A stretch of 64,000 nucleotides of DNA from Rhabdophis nuchalis (GCA_039707465.1 CM077647.1:178517276-178581275), one strand, 5' to 3'. Counted from the stretch's first letter, positions 10,001 to 22,150 are shown. Notes: generated by a model not told the origin, from the sequence alone. Program-made: numbers and translations.

Positions 10001-10850
10001 CCTTCCTTATAAGGCAGAGGCGACCTGACCTCGTCCAAGATCCACAGGGGGCAATTCTGGAGGGCTTTCCTAGGATTTGGAAGGAGGGGGGGGGAGAGAG
10101 CCAGGGGGGGGGGGATTCTCCCCGATCGATCCTCAGCTCCGCGCTCAAGGGGTCAGTCTAGAGGAGCTCTGAGGGACCCCCCCCAACTTCAGACAATTCC
10201 CACTCCCCACTCCCCTCCGAAGAGTTTTGCCAGCTGCAGGGCAGTTTCTGCAAATTGGGTCGGTGGGCTTTATTTTCTCCTTCTTCTTCTTCTGCTTCTT
10301 CCAAAATCCAAGCCAAAATTGATTAAAAAAAGGATTAATTCTCTGGGTCCAGCCCGTTTGGATGATCGCAAGAGGTCCCGGGTGATCGCAAGAGGTCCCT
10401 TTCCCACGTGCCAGGCGGAGACCCCCGGAGTTGAGTTGGCTCAAGTTTTTTTTCCCTCCCCTCCGCGGAGCCTTCTTCCTCCCCGGTGTATTATGAGGAA
10501 GCGCGGTGGCGGCTCTGGGTGCAAATCCCGCGGCCCCGTCCGATCGGGCTGGGTTGGCAAGGCGGGGGTCTCTCTCCGTTGCCTCCTGGCCCCGCGGCGC
10601 CGGACTCGCTCTGCCCTTCCGCGGCCGGCTGGCGATGTGTTTGTTCTCTCCCTCCTCTCCCGGGCGGCGCTCCGCTGGCAGAACCGGCTGCCGCCGGCCA
10701 GGGCGGTGGCCGAGCCCTCGCTCCTCCCTTCGCTCGCCCGCCTTACCTCCGGCACCGGCTTTGCCTTCCGATCAGGCGGCCCCCTCGAGCCCTCCCCACG
10801 CGGGGAGGCTGGCTAGGAGGGGGACCCGCGGGTGGGTTTCTGTAAGAGAG
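10001..10850 (-). promoter_or_regulatory. SLC7A8: SLC7A8 CpG-rich promoter and 5'UTR region
   Basis: The roughly 850 bases upstream of the SLC7A8 start are GC-rich and dense in CpG, especially 10440-10800, unlike the flanking microsatellites. Visible elements are a CArG box CCTTATAAGG at 10005-10014, G-runs at about 10080-10115 (C-rich on the sense strand), an E-box CACGTG at 10405-10410, and a 15-base motif GATCGCAAGAGGTCC present twice, 22 bases apart (about 10362 and 10384). I see no clear TATA box at a sensible distance. The exact start site and any upstream untranslated exon are not determined. A short GA run (10848-10867) and the 27-bp minisatellite border it. Confidence 0.75.
10005..10014. 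promoter_or_regulatory. Perfect CArG (SRF-type) box
   Basis: CCTTATAAGG fits CC(A/T)6GG exactly and is palindromic. It sits five bases upstream of the SLC7A8 ATG, inside the presumed 5'UTR. Function is inferred from the motif alone. Confidence 0.45.
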
Positions 10851-10876
10851 AGAGAGAGAGAGAGAGAAACGCGGGA

Positions 10877-13800
10877 GTAGAGGGTCCCCTGAGAACACGC
10901 GTGGGAGTGGGCGTCCCCCAAAACACGCGGGGATAGGGGGTCCCCTAAAAACGCGCGGGGATAGGGGTCCCCTGAGAACACACGTGGGAGTGGGCGTCCC
11001 CTAAAACACGCGGGGATAGAGGGTCCCCTAAAAACACGCGGGGATAGGGGTCCCCTGAAAACACACGTGGGAGTGGGCGTCCCCTAAAACACACAGGGTT
11101 AGGGGTCCCCTAAAAACACGCAGGGATAGGGGTCCCCTGAAAACACACGTGGGAGTGGGCGTCCCCTAAAACACGCGGGGATAGGGGCTCCCCTAAAAAC
11201 ACGCAGGGATAGGGGTCCCCTGAAAACACACGTGGGAGTGGGCATCCCCTAAAACACGCGGGGATAGGGGTCCCCTGAAAACACGCAGGGATAGGGGTCC
11301 CCTGAAAACACGCAGGGATAGGGGTCCCCTGAAAACACGCCCTGAAAATACGCGGAGATAGAGATCCCCTGAAAACACGCAGGGAGAGGGGTCGCTAGGA
11401 AAGACGCCCTGAAAACACGCGGGGATAGGGGTCCCCGGAAAAGACGCCCTGAAAACACGCGGGGATAGGGGTCCCCGGAAAAGACGCCTTGAAAACACGC
11501 GGGGATAGAGGTCCCCTGACAACACGCGGGGAGAGGGGTCCTCTGAAAACACGCCCTAAAAACGCGGGAATAGAGATCCCCTGAAAACACACGTGGGAGT
11601 GGGCGTCCCCTAAAACACGCGGGGATAGGGGTCCCCTGAAAACACGCCCTGAAAATACACGGAGATAGAGATCCCCTGAAAACACGCAGGGAGAGGGGTC
11701 GCTAGGAAAGACGCCCTGAAAACACGCGGGGATAGGGGTCCCCGGAAAAGATGCCTTGAAAACACGCGGGGATAGAGGTCCCCTGACAACAAGCAGGGAG
11801 AGGGGTCGCCTGAAAAGACGGCTTGAAAACACGCGGGGATAGAGGTCCCCTGACAACCCGTAGGGAGAGGGGTCCTCTGAAAACACGCCCTGGAAACGCG
11901 GGAATAGGGGTCCCCTGAAAACACACGTGGGAGTGGGCGTCCCCTAAAACACGCGGGGTTAGGGGTCCCCTGAAAACACGCAGGGATAGGGGTCCCCTGA
12001 AAACACGCCCTGAAAATACGCGGAGATAGAGATCCCCTGAAAACACGCAGGGAGAGGGGTCGCTAGGAAAGACGCCCTGAAAACACGCGGGGATAGGGGT
12101 CCCCGGAAAAGACGCCCTGAAAACACGCGGGGATAGGGGTCCCCGGAAAAGACGCCTTGAAAACACGCGGGGATAGAGGTCCCCTGACAACACGCGGGGA
12201 GAGGGGTCCTCTGAAAACACGCCCTAAAAACGCGGGAATAGAGATCCCCTGAAAACACACGTGGGAGTGGGCGTCCCCTAAAACACGCGGGGATAGGGGT
12301 CCCCTGAAAACACGCCCTGAAAATACACGGAGATAGAGATCCCCTGAAAACACGCAGGAAGAGGGGTCGCTAGGAAAGACGCCCTGAAAACACGCGGGGA
12401 TAGGGGTCCCCGGAAAAGATGCCTTGAAAACACGCGGGGATAGAGGTCCCCTGACAACAAGCAGGGAGAGGGGTCGCCTGAAAAGACGGCTTGAAAACAC
12501 GCGGGGATAGAGGTCCCCTGACAACCCGTAGGGAGAGGGGTCCTCTGAAAACACGCCCTGGAAACGCGGGAATAGGGGTCCCCTGAAAACACACGTGGGA
12601 GTGGGCGTCCCCTAAAACACGCGGGGTTAGGGGTCCCCTGAAAACACGCAGGGATAGGGGTCCCCTGAAAACACGCCCTGAAAATACGCGGAGATAGAGA
12701 TCCCCTGAAAACACGCAGGGAGAGGGGTCGCTAGGAAAGACGCCCTGAAAACACGCGGGGATAGGGGTCCCCGGAAAAGACGCCCTGAAAACACGCGGGG
12801 ATAGGGGTCCCCGGAAAAGACGCCTTGAAAACACGCGGGGATAGAGGTCCCCTGACAACACGCGGGGAGAGGGGTCCTCTGAAAACACGCCCTAAAAACG
12901 CGGGAATAGAGATCCCCTGAAAACACACGTGGGAGTGGGCGTCCCCTAAAACACGCGGGGATAGGGGTCCCCTGAAAACACGCCCTGAAAATACACGGAG
13001 ATAGAGATCCCCTGAAAACACGCAGGGAGAGGGGTCGCTAGGAAAGACGCCCTGAAAACACGCGGGGATAGGGGACCCCGGAAAAGACGGCTTGAAAACA
13101 CGCGGGGATAGAGGTCCCCTGACAACCCGCAGGGAGAGGGGTCGCCTGAAAACACGCCCTGAAAACGCGGGGATAGGGGTCCCCTGAAAAGACGGCTTGA
13201 AAACACGTGGGGAGAGGGGTCCTCTGAAAACACGCTCTGAAAACCCGGGGATAGAGATCCCCTGAAAACACAGGTGGGAGTGAGCGTCCCCTAAAACACG
13301 CGGGGATAGACATCCCCTGAAAACACGTGGGAATGGGCGTCCCCTAAAACACGCGGGGATAGAGATCCCCTGAAAACACACGTGGGAGTGGAGACCCCTG
13401 AAAACACGTGGGAGTGGGCGTCCCCTAAAACACGCGGGGATAGGGGTCCCCTGAAAACACGCCCTCAAAATACGCGGGGATAGGGGTCCCCTGAAAAGAT
13501 GCCTTGAAAACACGCGGGGATAGAGATCCCCCGAAAACACGCGGGGATAGGGGTCCCCCTGAAAACACACGCGGGAGTGGGCGGCCTCTAAAACACGCGG
13601 GGATAGGGGTCTCCTGAAAACACGCGGGGATAGAGATCCCCTGAAAACACGCAGGGATAGGGGTCTCCCTGAAAACACACGCTGGAGTGGGCGTCCCCTG
13701 AAAACACGCAGTGATAGGGGTTCTCTGAAGACACGTGGGCGTGGGAGTCCCCCGAAAATACGCTGGATAGGTGTTTCCTGAAAACACCCAGGAGGTAGAG

Positions 13801-13917
13801 GGGGGGGGTCCCCTTCCAAACTCGTGGGGGGCAGGTGTCCCCTCAAAACGGCCGGGGCAGAGGTCTCCTCATAACACGTGTGAGGGTAAGGGTCCCGTGA
13901 AAACACGCGTGGGATGG
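10877..13917. repeat. 27-bp GC-rich minisatellite with 668-bp higher-order repeat
   Basis: The basic unit GGGGTCCCCTGAAAACACGC + AGGGATA is 27 bases and contains the palindrome GGGGTCCCC. Variants ending in ACACGTGGGAGTGGGCGTCC alternate with it, giving some 54-55-base dimers. From about 11340 to 13080 a block of 668 bases recurs with very few differences (for example the same text at 11582, 12250 and 12918). Units decay toward 13900. Because 27 is divisible by three, one minus-strand frame stays open (410 codons at 12731-13963), which is not evidence of a gene. It lies just upstream of the SLC7A8 promoter. Confidence 0.97.
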
Positions 13918-14280
13918 GGTGGGGTCCGCCTCCTACCACGATTCCCGGCTGATCAGAGCCCAATGCCTCCCTCCCTGCTCCCGCCGCGCTGACTCTCGTG
14001 GCGGGGAGTTCCTCGGATTAACCTTCCCCGGGAGAAGAACCCGGCGTGTTCTCGCGTGGGTGGTTGGCCCTGGCATAAGAAGACCTCTCTCTCTCCCCCT
14101 CCAGTCACCCTCTCCCGTCCCCACAATCTTGGGCTACCTAGGGCCGATCGGAACCCATATTTCCCCCCCTTCTCCGCTCCAATTTTGCGCTCTCGTGGCT
14201 CTCGTGGCGGGGAGTTCCGCGGGTGAACCGAAGCCTTCCCGCTTTCCCCAGGATTCTGCCCGTTCGCATCCTTTTAAGTA
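13918..14280. repeat. Diverged duplicate of about 210 bp, otherwise unique
   Basis: CTCTCGTGGCGGGGAGTTCC occurs at about 13994 and 14203, each followed by a related CGG(A/G)TTAACC/GGTGAACC and preceded at similar distance by (G/C)CTGATCAGA or CCGATCGGA. No gene recognised. Confidence 0.5.
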
Positions 14281-15035
14281 ATCAGGGAATGGAATAGAAG
14301 GAAGGAAGGGGGAGGAGGAGGGAGAGAAAGAAAGGAAGGAAAGGAGGAAAGCAAAAAGGAGGGGAGGGGTCAGAGAACGAAAGAAAGCAAGAAGGAAGGA
14401 GGGAAGGAAGGAAGGAAGTTTGAATGAGGGAGGGAAAAAGGAAGGAAGGATGTGGGAAGAAGGGAAAGAGAGAAAAAGAAAGAAGGAAGGAAGGGAGGGG
14501 AGGAGGGAAGGAAGGAAGTAAAGAAAGAAAAAAGTAGGGAGGTGGGAAAGAGGGAGTGGAAAGAGAAAGGAAGGGAGGAAGGAAGGAAGTGGGAAGGAGG
14601 AGAGAAAGAAAGAAGGGAGGAAGGAAGGGGGAGAAAGAAAGGAAAGAAAGAAAGAAAAAAGGAGGGAAGGGGGAGAGGGCAGAAAAAGAAAGAAAGAAAG
14701 AAAGCAGGAAGGAAGGAAGAGGGAGGGGAGGGAGGGAGAAAGGAAGGAAAGAAGGAAGTAGGAAGAAGGGAGAGAGAGAAAAAGAAAGAAGGAAGGAAGG
14801 AAGAGGGAGGGGAGGGAGAGAAAGGAAGGAAGTAAAGAAAGAAAAAAGTAGGGAAGTAAAGAAAGAAAAAAGTAGGGAAGTGGGAAGGAGGGAGGGGAGA
14901 GAGAAAGGAAGGGAGGAAGGAAGGAAGTGGGAAGGAGGAGAGAAAGAAAGAAGGAAGGAAGGAAGGAAGGAAGGAAGGGAGGGGGAGAAAGGAAGAAAGG
15001 AAGGAAAGAAAGAAAAAAGAAGGGAAGGGGGAGGG
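14281..15035 (+). repeat. Polypurine array (GGAA/GAAA/GGGA)
   Basis: About 750 bases almost entirely A and G on the plus strand, built from GGAAGGAAGG, AAAGAAAG and GGGAGGGAG. Blocks such as GTGGGAAGGAGGGAG recur. Confidence 0.97.
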
Positions 15036-15180
15036 CAGGAAGCGTCCGGCCTTCGCTTCACCCACCCCCGCCCTGGCCCACTTTCCTCCCTCTCCCCCCC
15101 CCCTCTCTCCTCCCGCGAGAACCCAAAAATAGCTCTGGAAAATCGGTTGGCATTTGGCACAGCGGTGCGTCAAAAGCAGC
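15036..15180. other. Unique island between polypurine and polypyrimidine arrays
   Basis: Contains GCGTCCGGCCTTCGCTTCAC and AATCGGTTGGCATTTGGCAC. It separates the two strand-switched arrays and has no supported gene. Confidence 0.5.
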
Positions 15181-16054
15181 TTTTTTCCCCACCTTCCTTC
15201 TCTCTCTCTCTCTCTCTCTCTCCCTTTCTTTTTTCTTTCTTTCTTTTTCTCTCTCTCCCCCCTCCCGCCTTCCCACTTCCTTCCTTTTTTCTTTCTTTCC
15301 TTCCTTCCTTTCTCTCCCTCCTTCCCTCCCCTCCCTCTTCCTTCCTTCCTTCTTTCTTTCTCTCTCTCTCCCTTCTTCCCACTTCCTTCCTTCCTTTCGC
15401 CCTCCCTCCTTCCCACTTCCTTCCTTCCCTCCTTCCTTCTTGCTTGCTTGCTTTCTCTGCCCGCTCCCTCCTTCCCTCCTTTTTCCTTCCTTTCTTTCCT
15501 TCCTTTTTTCTCTCCCTCCCATCCCCCCTCCTTCCTTCCTTCTTTCTCTCCCCATCCCTCCTTCCCACTTCCTTCCTTCCTCCCTTCCTTTCTCTCTCCC
15601 CTCCCTCCTTCCCACTTCCCTACTTTCTTCTTTCTTTCCTTCCTTCCTTTCTCTCCCTCCCCTCCCTCTTCCTTCCTTCCTTCCTTCCTTTCTCTCTCCC
15701 CTCCCTCCTTCCCATTTCCTTCCATCCTTTTTTTCCTTCCTTCCTTTCTCTCCCTCCCCCCCTGTTCCTTCTTCCCTCCCTCCTTCCTTCCCTCCCTCCT
15801 TCCTTCCTTCTTTCTTTCTCTGCCCCCCCCTCCTTCCCACTCCTTCACTCTTTTTCCTTTCTTTCTTTCGTTCCTTCCTTCCTTTCTCTCCCTCCCCTTC
15901 TCCTTCCTTCCTTCTTTCTCTCCCCCTCCCTCCTTCCCTCTTCCTTCCTTCATTTTTTCTTTCCTTCCTTCCTTTCACTTTCTCTCCCTCCCCTCCTCTC
16001 CTCCCCTTCTTTCTTTCTCTCTCTCCCTTCCCTCCCTCCCACATTCTTTCTTTC

Positions 16055-16093
<39 letters not shown>

Positions 16094-16245
16094 CCCCTCC
16101 GTCTTCCCTCTTTCTTTCTTTCCTTCCTTCCTTTCTCTTTCTCTCCCTCCCCTCTATTTCCTCTTCTTCCTTCTTTATTTCTTTTTCTCTCCCCCCTTCC
16201 CTCTCTCCCCCTTCTTCCTTCCTTCCTTCCTCCTTCCTTTTTCTC
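15181..16245 (+). repeat. Polypyrimidine array 1 (TTCC/TTTC/CCCT)
   Basis: Reads as the reverse complement of the polypurine array in style, including CTCCTTCCCACTTCC blocks. The two form a large imperfect inverted repeat around 15036-15180. Confidence 0.97.
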
Positions 16246-16490
16246 TCAAAACCTGAACGGCTGGATTATTTTTCCACCCCTCCCGAGAAAGGTGTGGGGG
16301 CGTCTTCCCGACCCCTTTCCCAGCTTTGGGGGCGCTGCTCCGTCCCAATAATCCCCTCACCCCAAATTCGGTTCTCCGGGTCTCTGGCGGTTCTCCGGGT
16401 CTCTTTGGGGGGGGGAGGGCGATGTGGGGGTGCCCCAGCCCATCCTCCAGCTGGAGAAAAGATTGGATTGGATTATTTGAACAGCGTCTC
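16246..16490. other. Unique island inside polypyrimidine field
   Basis: GC-rich single-copy stretch with a repeated GGTTCTCCGGGTCTCT (about 16371 and 16388). No gene seen. Confidence 0.5.
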
Positions 16491-17050
16491 CCACCCCTCC
16501 TCTCCTCCCCTTCCTTCTTTCTTTCTCTCTCTCCCTTCCCTCCCTCCCACATTCTTTCTTTCTCGTTCTTTCTTTCTTTCTCTTTCCCCTCCATCTTCTT
16601 TCTTTCTTTCTTTCTTTCTTTCCTTCCTTTTTTCTTTCTTTCTTTCCTTCCGTCCTTTCTCTCCCACCCCTCCTCTCCTCCCCTTCCTTCTTTCTTTCTC
16701 TCTCTCCCTTCCCTCCCTCCCACATTCTTTCTTTCTTTCTCTTTCCCTTCCATCTTCTTTCTTTCCTTCTTTTTTTCTTTCCTTCCTTTCTTTCTCTCCC
16801 TCCCCCCTCCCTTCCTTCCTTCCTTCTTTCTTTCTCTCTCTCTCCCTTCTTCCCACATCCTTCCTTCCTTTCTCCCTCCCTCATTCAAACTTCCTTCCTT
16901 CCCTCCTTCCTTCTTGCTTTCTTTCTTTCTCTGCCCCTTCCCCTCCTTTTTTCTTTCTTTCCTTCCTTCCTTTCTTTCTCTCCCTCCCCCTCCCCTCCCC
17001 CTTCCTTCCTTCCTTCTTCCTTTCTCTCTCCCCTCCCTCCTTCCCACTTC
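16491..17050 (+). repeat. Polypyrimidine array 2
   Basis: Two near-identical blocks begin CCCACCCCTCCTCTCCTCCC at about 16490 and 16673, so a duplication of about 180 bases expanded here. Confidence 0.95.
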
Positions 17051-17430
17051 TGGGAGTTGAAGTCCACAAGTCTTAAAGTTCCCCAGTTTGGACCCTCCCT
17101 GGAGTAAACGGAGGCCACTACGGAACCCCTAAAAAGCTGGAAAGATTGGGGATCGCTGCTTTAAGGGGAAAGGGGTGGGCTGGCTTTCTCCACACATAAA
17201 CACCCCACGCAGCTCCCCCCACTCCCCACCCCCCCCACCCCTCTTTCCGCCCCGAGCATCCCCGTCGCCTCCCTCTGGGTCTCCCTCCCCTCCCGCGCTT
17301 CTTCTCTTATCAAACTCGTGCCCCGCGATTGTCATCTTGTGGGGTTTTTTTTGTTTTGCAAAGTGGTGAAAACAGCGTCGGAGTTTTGAGGGGGGAGGGG
17401 GCGTCTGGTAAAGGAGACGGGGAGGAGGGG
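17051..17430. other. Unique island, MITE remnant plus GC-rich DNA
   Basis: Starts with a hAT-MITE-like TGGGAGTTGAAGTCCACAAG remnant, then single-copy GC-rich DNA to about 17430. No exon recognised. Confidence 0.45.
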
Positions 17431-17899
17431 TCTCTTTCTTTCTTTCTTTCTTTCTTTTTCTTTCTCTCTCCCCTCCTCCTTCCCTTCTTCCTTCCTTCTT
17501 GCCTCTTCTTTCTTTTTTTCTCTTTCTCTCTCTCCCCTCCTTCCTCTCCCTTTCTTCCTCTGCCCTCCCTCCTTCCCTCTCTTTTCTCCCCTTCCCTCTT
17601 TCTGTGTTTTTTCTTTCTCTTTCTCTTTCTCTCTCTCCTCTCCCTCCGTCCCTCCCTCTTCCTTCCTTCTTTCTTTCTCCCCTCCCTCCCTCTTCTTTCT
17701 TTCTTTCTTTTTCTTTCCCTCTCTCCCCTCCTCCTTCCCTCCTTCCTTCTTTCTTTCTTTCTTTCTTTCTGTTTCCCTCCCTGTCCCTTCCTTCCTCCTT
17801 CCTTCCTTCCTTCCTTCCTTTCTTTCTTTCTGTTTCCCTCCCTCCCTGTCCTTCCCTTTTCTTTCTTTCTTTCTTTCCCCCCTCTCTCCTTGTCCCTCC

Positions 17900-17933
<34 letters not shown>

Positions 17934-18322
17934 TTTCTTTCTTTCTTTCTTTCTTTCTTTCTGTTTCCCTCCCTGTCCCTTCCTTCCTCCTTCCTTCCTT
18001 CCTTCCTTCCTTCCTTTCTGTTTCCCTCCCTCCCTGTCCTTCCCTTTCTTTCTTTCTTTCTTTCCCCCCTCCCTCCTTGTCCCTCCCTCTTCTTTTTCTT
18101 TCTTTCTTTCTTTCTTTCTTTCTGTTTACCTCCCTCCCTGTCCCTCCCTCTTCCTTCCTTCCTTCCTTCTTTCTGTTTCCCTCCCTCCCTGTCCCTCCCT
18201 CTTCCTTCCTTCCTTCCTTCTTTCACCCCTCCCTCCCTCTTCTTTCTTTCTTTCTTTCTTTCTCTTTCCCTCTCTCCCCTCCTCCTTCCCTCCTTCCTTC
18301 TTTCTTTGTCTCACCGCCCTCT

Positions 18323-18353
<31 letters not shown>

Positions 18354-18490
18354 GCTTCCCTCCCTGTCCCTTCCTTCCTCCTTCCTTCCTTCCTTCCTTC
18401 CTTTCTTTCTTTCTGTTTCCCTCCCTCCCTGTCCTTCCCTTTTCTTTCTTTGTTTCTTTCCCCCCTCCCTCCTTGTCCCTCCCTCTTATT

Positions 18491-18549
<59 letters not shown>

Positions 18550-18682
18550 GTTTCCCTCTCTGTCCCTTCCTTCCTCCTTCCTTCCTTCCTTCCTTCCTTT
18601 CTGTTTCCCTCCCTCCCTGTCTTTCCCTTTTCTTTCTTTCTTTCTTTCTTTCTTTCCCCCCTCCCTCCTTGTCCCTCCCTCT

Positions 18683-18717
<35 letters not shown>

Positions 18718-18834
18718 GTTTACCTCCCTCCCTGTCCCTCCCTCTCCCTTCCTTCCTTCCTTCTTTCTGTTTCCCTCCCTGTCCCTCCCTCTTCCTTCCT
18801 TCCTTCCTTCCTTCTTTCACCCCTCCCTCCCTCT

Positions 18835-18866
<32 letters not shown>

Positions 18867-18928
18867 TTTCTTTCCCTCTCTCCCCTCCTCCTTCCCTCCT
18901 TCCTTCTTTCTTTGTCTCACCGCCCTCT

Positions 18929-18967
<39 letters not shown>

Positions 18968-19104
18968 GTTTCCCTCCCTGTCCCTTCCTTCCTCCTTCCT
19001 TCCTTCCTTTCTTTCTGTTTCCCTCCCTCCCTGTCCTTCCCTTTTCTCTTTCTTTCTTTCTTTCTTTCTTTCCCCCCTCCCTCCTTGTCCCTCCCTCTTC
19101 TTTC

Positions 19105-19139
<35 letters not shown>

Positions 19140-19517
19140 GTTTCCCTCCCTCCATGTCCCTCCCTCTTCCTTCCTTCCTTCCTTCTCTTTGTTTCCCTCC
19201 CTCCCTGTCCCTCCCTCTTCCTTCCTTCTTTGTCTTTCTCTCTCCCCTCCTTCCCCTCCCTCCCTCCCTCCCTCTTCTTTCGTTCCCCTCCTCTCCTCTT
19301 CCTTCCTTCTTTCTCTCCCCCTCTTTTTTCCTTCCTTCTTTATTTCTCGCCCCTCCCTCTTCCTTCCTTCCTTCCTTTTTGTTTCTCTCCCTCCCTTCCC
19401 TTCCTCCCTCTTCTTTCTTCCCCCCTCCCCTCTCTCCCTTCCTTCTTTCTCCCCTCCCTTCCTCTTTCCTTCTTTCCTTGCTTCCTTCCTTTCTCTATCT
19501 CCCTCTCTCCCTCCCAC

Positions 19518-19548
<31 letters not shown>

Positions 19549-20135
19549 GTTTCCCTCCCTCCATGTCCCTCCCTCTTCCTTCCTTCTTTCCTTCCTTCTT
19601 TCTTTGTTTCCCTCCCTCCCTGTCCCTCCCTCTTCCTTCCTTCTTTGTCTTTCTCTCTCCCCTCCTTCCCCTCCCTCCCTCCCTCTTCTTTCTTTCCCCT
19701 CCTCTCCTCTTCCTTCCTTCTTTGTCTTTCTCTCTCCCCTCCTTCCCCTCCCTCCCTCCCTCTTCTTTCTTTCCCCTCCTCTCCTCTTCCTTCCTTCTTT
19801 GTCTTTCTCTCTCCCCTCCTTCCCCTCCCTCCCTACCTCTTCTTTCTTTCCCCTCCTCTCCTCTTCCTTCCTTCTTTGTCTTTCTCTCTCCCCTCCTTCC
19901 CCTCCCTCCCTCGCTCTTCTTTCTTTCCCCTCCTCTCCTCTTCCTTCCTTCTTTCTCTCCCCCTCTTTTTTCCTTCCTTCTTTATTTCTCTCCCCTCCCT
20001 CTTCCTTCCTTCCTTCCTTCCTTCCTTTTTGTTTCTCTCCCTCCCTTCCCTTCCTCCCTCTTCTTTCTCCCCTCCCTTCCTCTTTCCTTCTTTCCTTCCT
20101 TCCTTTCTCTATCTCCCTCCCTCCCTCCCTCCCAC

Positions 20136-20199
<64 letters not shown>

Positions 20200-20205
20200 T
20201 CCCTG
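17431..20205 (+). repeat. Polypyrimidine array 3, 2.8 kb with higher-order units
   Basis: TTTC, TTCC and CCCT tracts with a recurring marker TTTCTGTTTCCCTCCCTGTC every 80-200 bases. A larger period is visible: TTCTTTGTCTCACCGCCCTC recurs at about 18299 and 18906, and TTTGTCTTTCTCTCTCCCCT recurs four times between 19220 and 19890. A frame of 1,069 Phe/Leu/Ser/Pro codons crosses it but has no gene character. Confidence 0.97.
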
Positions 20206-20785
20206 CACCCACCTCTCCCTCCCTCTCCACCCGCCTTGTCCCCAGATCGCCTTGTTTGGCACGTTCCCCCTTTTGCTGATCCGATGGGGGTGAAGTCCAA
20301 CTTTCGGGAGCAACGGGGGCTCTCCCCTTATCTCCGTCTGATCGGCCCAAGTAGGCAGGAACAAAGGTCGGGGGTTGGGCCCGGCCGGGGTACAAGAGAT
20401 AAACCCGTCGCGAACCAAAGCCGGGAAGGAGCCGACGGCGCTGCTCCTGCAGCGGGAGGCTCTTCTTTGAAGGCACAGAGGGAGAGGGGAAGGGGGGGTT
20501 GGGGTAGAGAGAAAAGGAGAACTGGGAGAGGGGAGTAAAAAGCAAAGCAGGATTACCAAGGACGCCGCTTCCTTCAAATTTTGCAAACTGCAAATATATA
20601 TATTAAATATATAAATAAATATATTTAATGTAAATATATATAAATATATTATATTTATTTATTTATATTAAATCAGCCCTTAAAAATCTAACATATATTT
20701 ATATATATATATATATATTTCCAATTCTACGCGGGAGAAAACCCGAACAACCAAAGACCTACATACAAACACCCGCGAAAACCTC
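20206..20785. other. Unique spacer with AT-rich segment
   Basis: 20206-20570 is moderately CpG-rich single-copy DNA with no frame I can support. 20590-20720 is (TA)n-rich. Nothing else recognised. Confidence 0.45.
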
Positions 20786-21088
<303 letters not shown>

Positions 21089-21299
21089 TGTTTTCACAAT
21101 ATATATATAATTCATCATTTTATTCCTCGGAGATCCCATCGCTCTTTAGCGGGGTATAAGAGGGTTGCTCCGCCCCCTGCTGGTAGCAAGGCAGAATTGC
21201 CAGCTGCATACAAGTAGTCCTCGACTTACGACCACCGTGGAGCCCGCGCCCCACCCCACCCCACCCCAAATATATCTCGCTAAGGGAAACATTTCTCAT

Positions 21300-21494
21300 T
21301 AAACAGAGTTGGAAGCAGTGGTGGGTTTCTGCAGGCTCGCACCTACTTGCAAGAACCGGATGGTGAAATTTAGAGAGGGGCTTCCACCGGCGGACCCAGA
21401 AGTAAGTCTGGCCTGCCGGTAACCCAATGGGAAGGAAAGGGAAGGAAGGCAGAAAGGAAGGAAGGAAGGAAGGAAGGAAGGAAGGAAGGAAGGA

Positions 21495-21570
<76 letters not shown>

Positions 21571-21858
21571 ATTCATCATCACAATTGAGCCCAAAATTTT
21601 GGTTGCTAAGCAAGAGCGTTGTTAAATGAGTTCCACCACATTTTACAAGTTGGCCACTCTCACCCTGTCACATGACTGCCAAGCCACGCCCACAAAATAG
21701 GCCACACCTACAGAGTAGGTTCTAAAAAAAATTGAAACCCACCACTGGTTGGAAGGGACCTTGCAGGTCATCTAGTCCAACCCACGTCTGCCTCTACCTA
21801 GGATCGAACTCACAACCTCCTGCTTGGGAGGCAAGAGTTCCACCTCTAGCCGTTGTTT
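21300..21858 (-). mobile_element. CR1-tailed SINE, split by the hAT element
   Basis: The minus-strand SINE tail begins before the hAT and resumes with GTTGGAAGGGACCTTGCAGG (21748). The B-box-like GGAGGTTGTGAGTTCGATCC and A-box-like part end near 21858. Confidence 0.7.
21316..21747. mobile_element. hAT element carrying an internal GGAA/GAAA microsatellite
   Basis: Ends CAGTGGTGGGTTT and AAACCCACCACTG are inverted repeats. The 8-bp duplication GTTGGAAG flanks it (21308-21315 and 21748-21755). It sits inside a SINE. The internal purine array (21430-21570) and the 3' half resemble the element at 50218-51653. No transposase frame. Confidence 0.9.
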
Positions 21859-22150
21859 TTCACACGCGCTGTTGTCAAATTTGAACTTATGCCATCCGTC
21901 TTGTCAACTCGCAGGATTCTTTTCTTGGGTCATGCATGTGTATGCGTGTGTGCATGTGTACACGTGTGCACGTGCGTGCGTGCGCAAGCACACACACGAC
22001 TGTGATGTTCCTCTGTGTCATAGATGTGGGGGGATGTGGGTGTGGGGATGTATGCCGCTCTCAAAGGGAAGCCACAGTCTAGTGGTTTCCCTTTGAGAGC
22101 TGAGTGCAATGAAATTTCATTTTAATGCAGGCGGATGAGTGAACATTTAA
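21859..22150. other. Unique spacer with a small inverted repeat
   Basis: A GT/CA-rich stretch (about 21938-22000) and CTCTCAAAGGGAAGCCACAG at about 22050 followed by its near complement TTTCCCTTTGAGAG at about 22086. No gene. Confidence 0.45.

Noticed and set aside
12731..13963. Minus-strand frame of 410 codons with repeats like VFSGDPYPR
   Set aside because: The 27-base unit is a multiple of three and free of stops in one frame. All overlapping frames are equally open.
17329..20538. Plus-strand open frame of 1,069 codons (Phe/Leu/Ser/Pro)
   Set aside because: It lies in CT microsatellite where stop codons cannot occur. There is no domain, codon bias or splice context.
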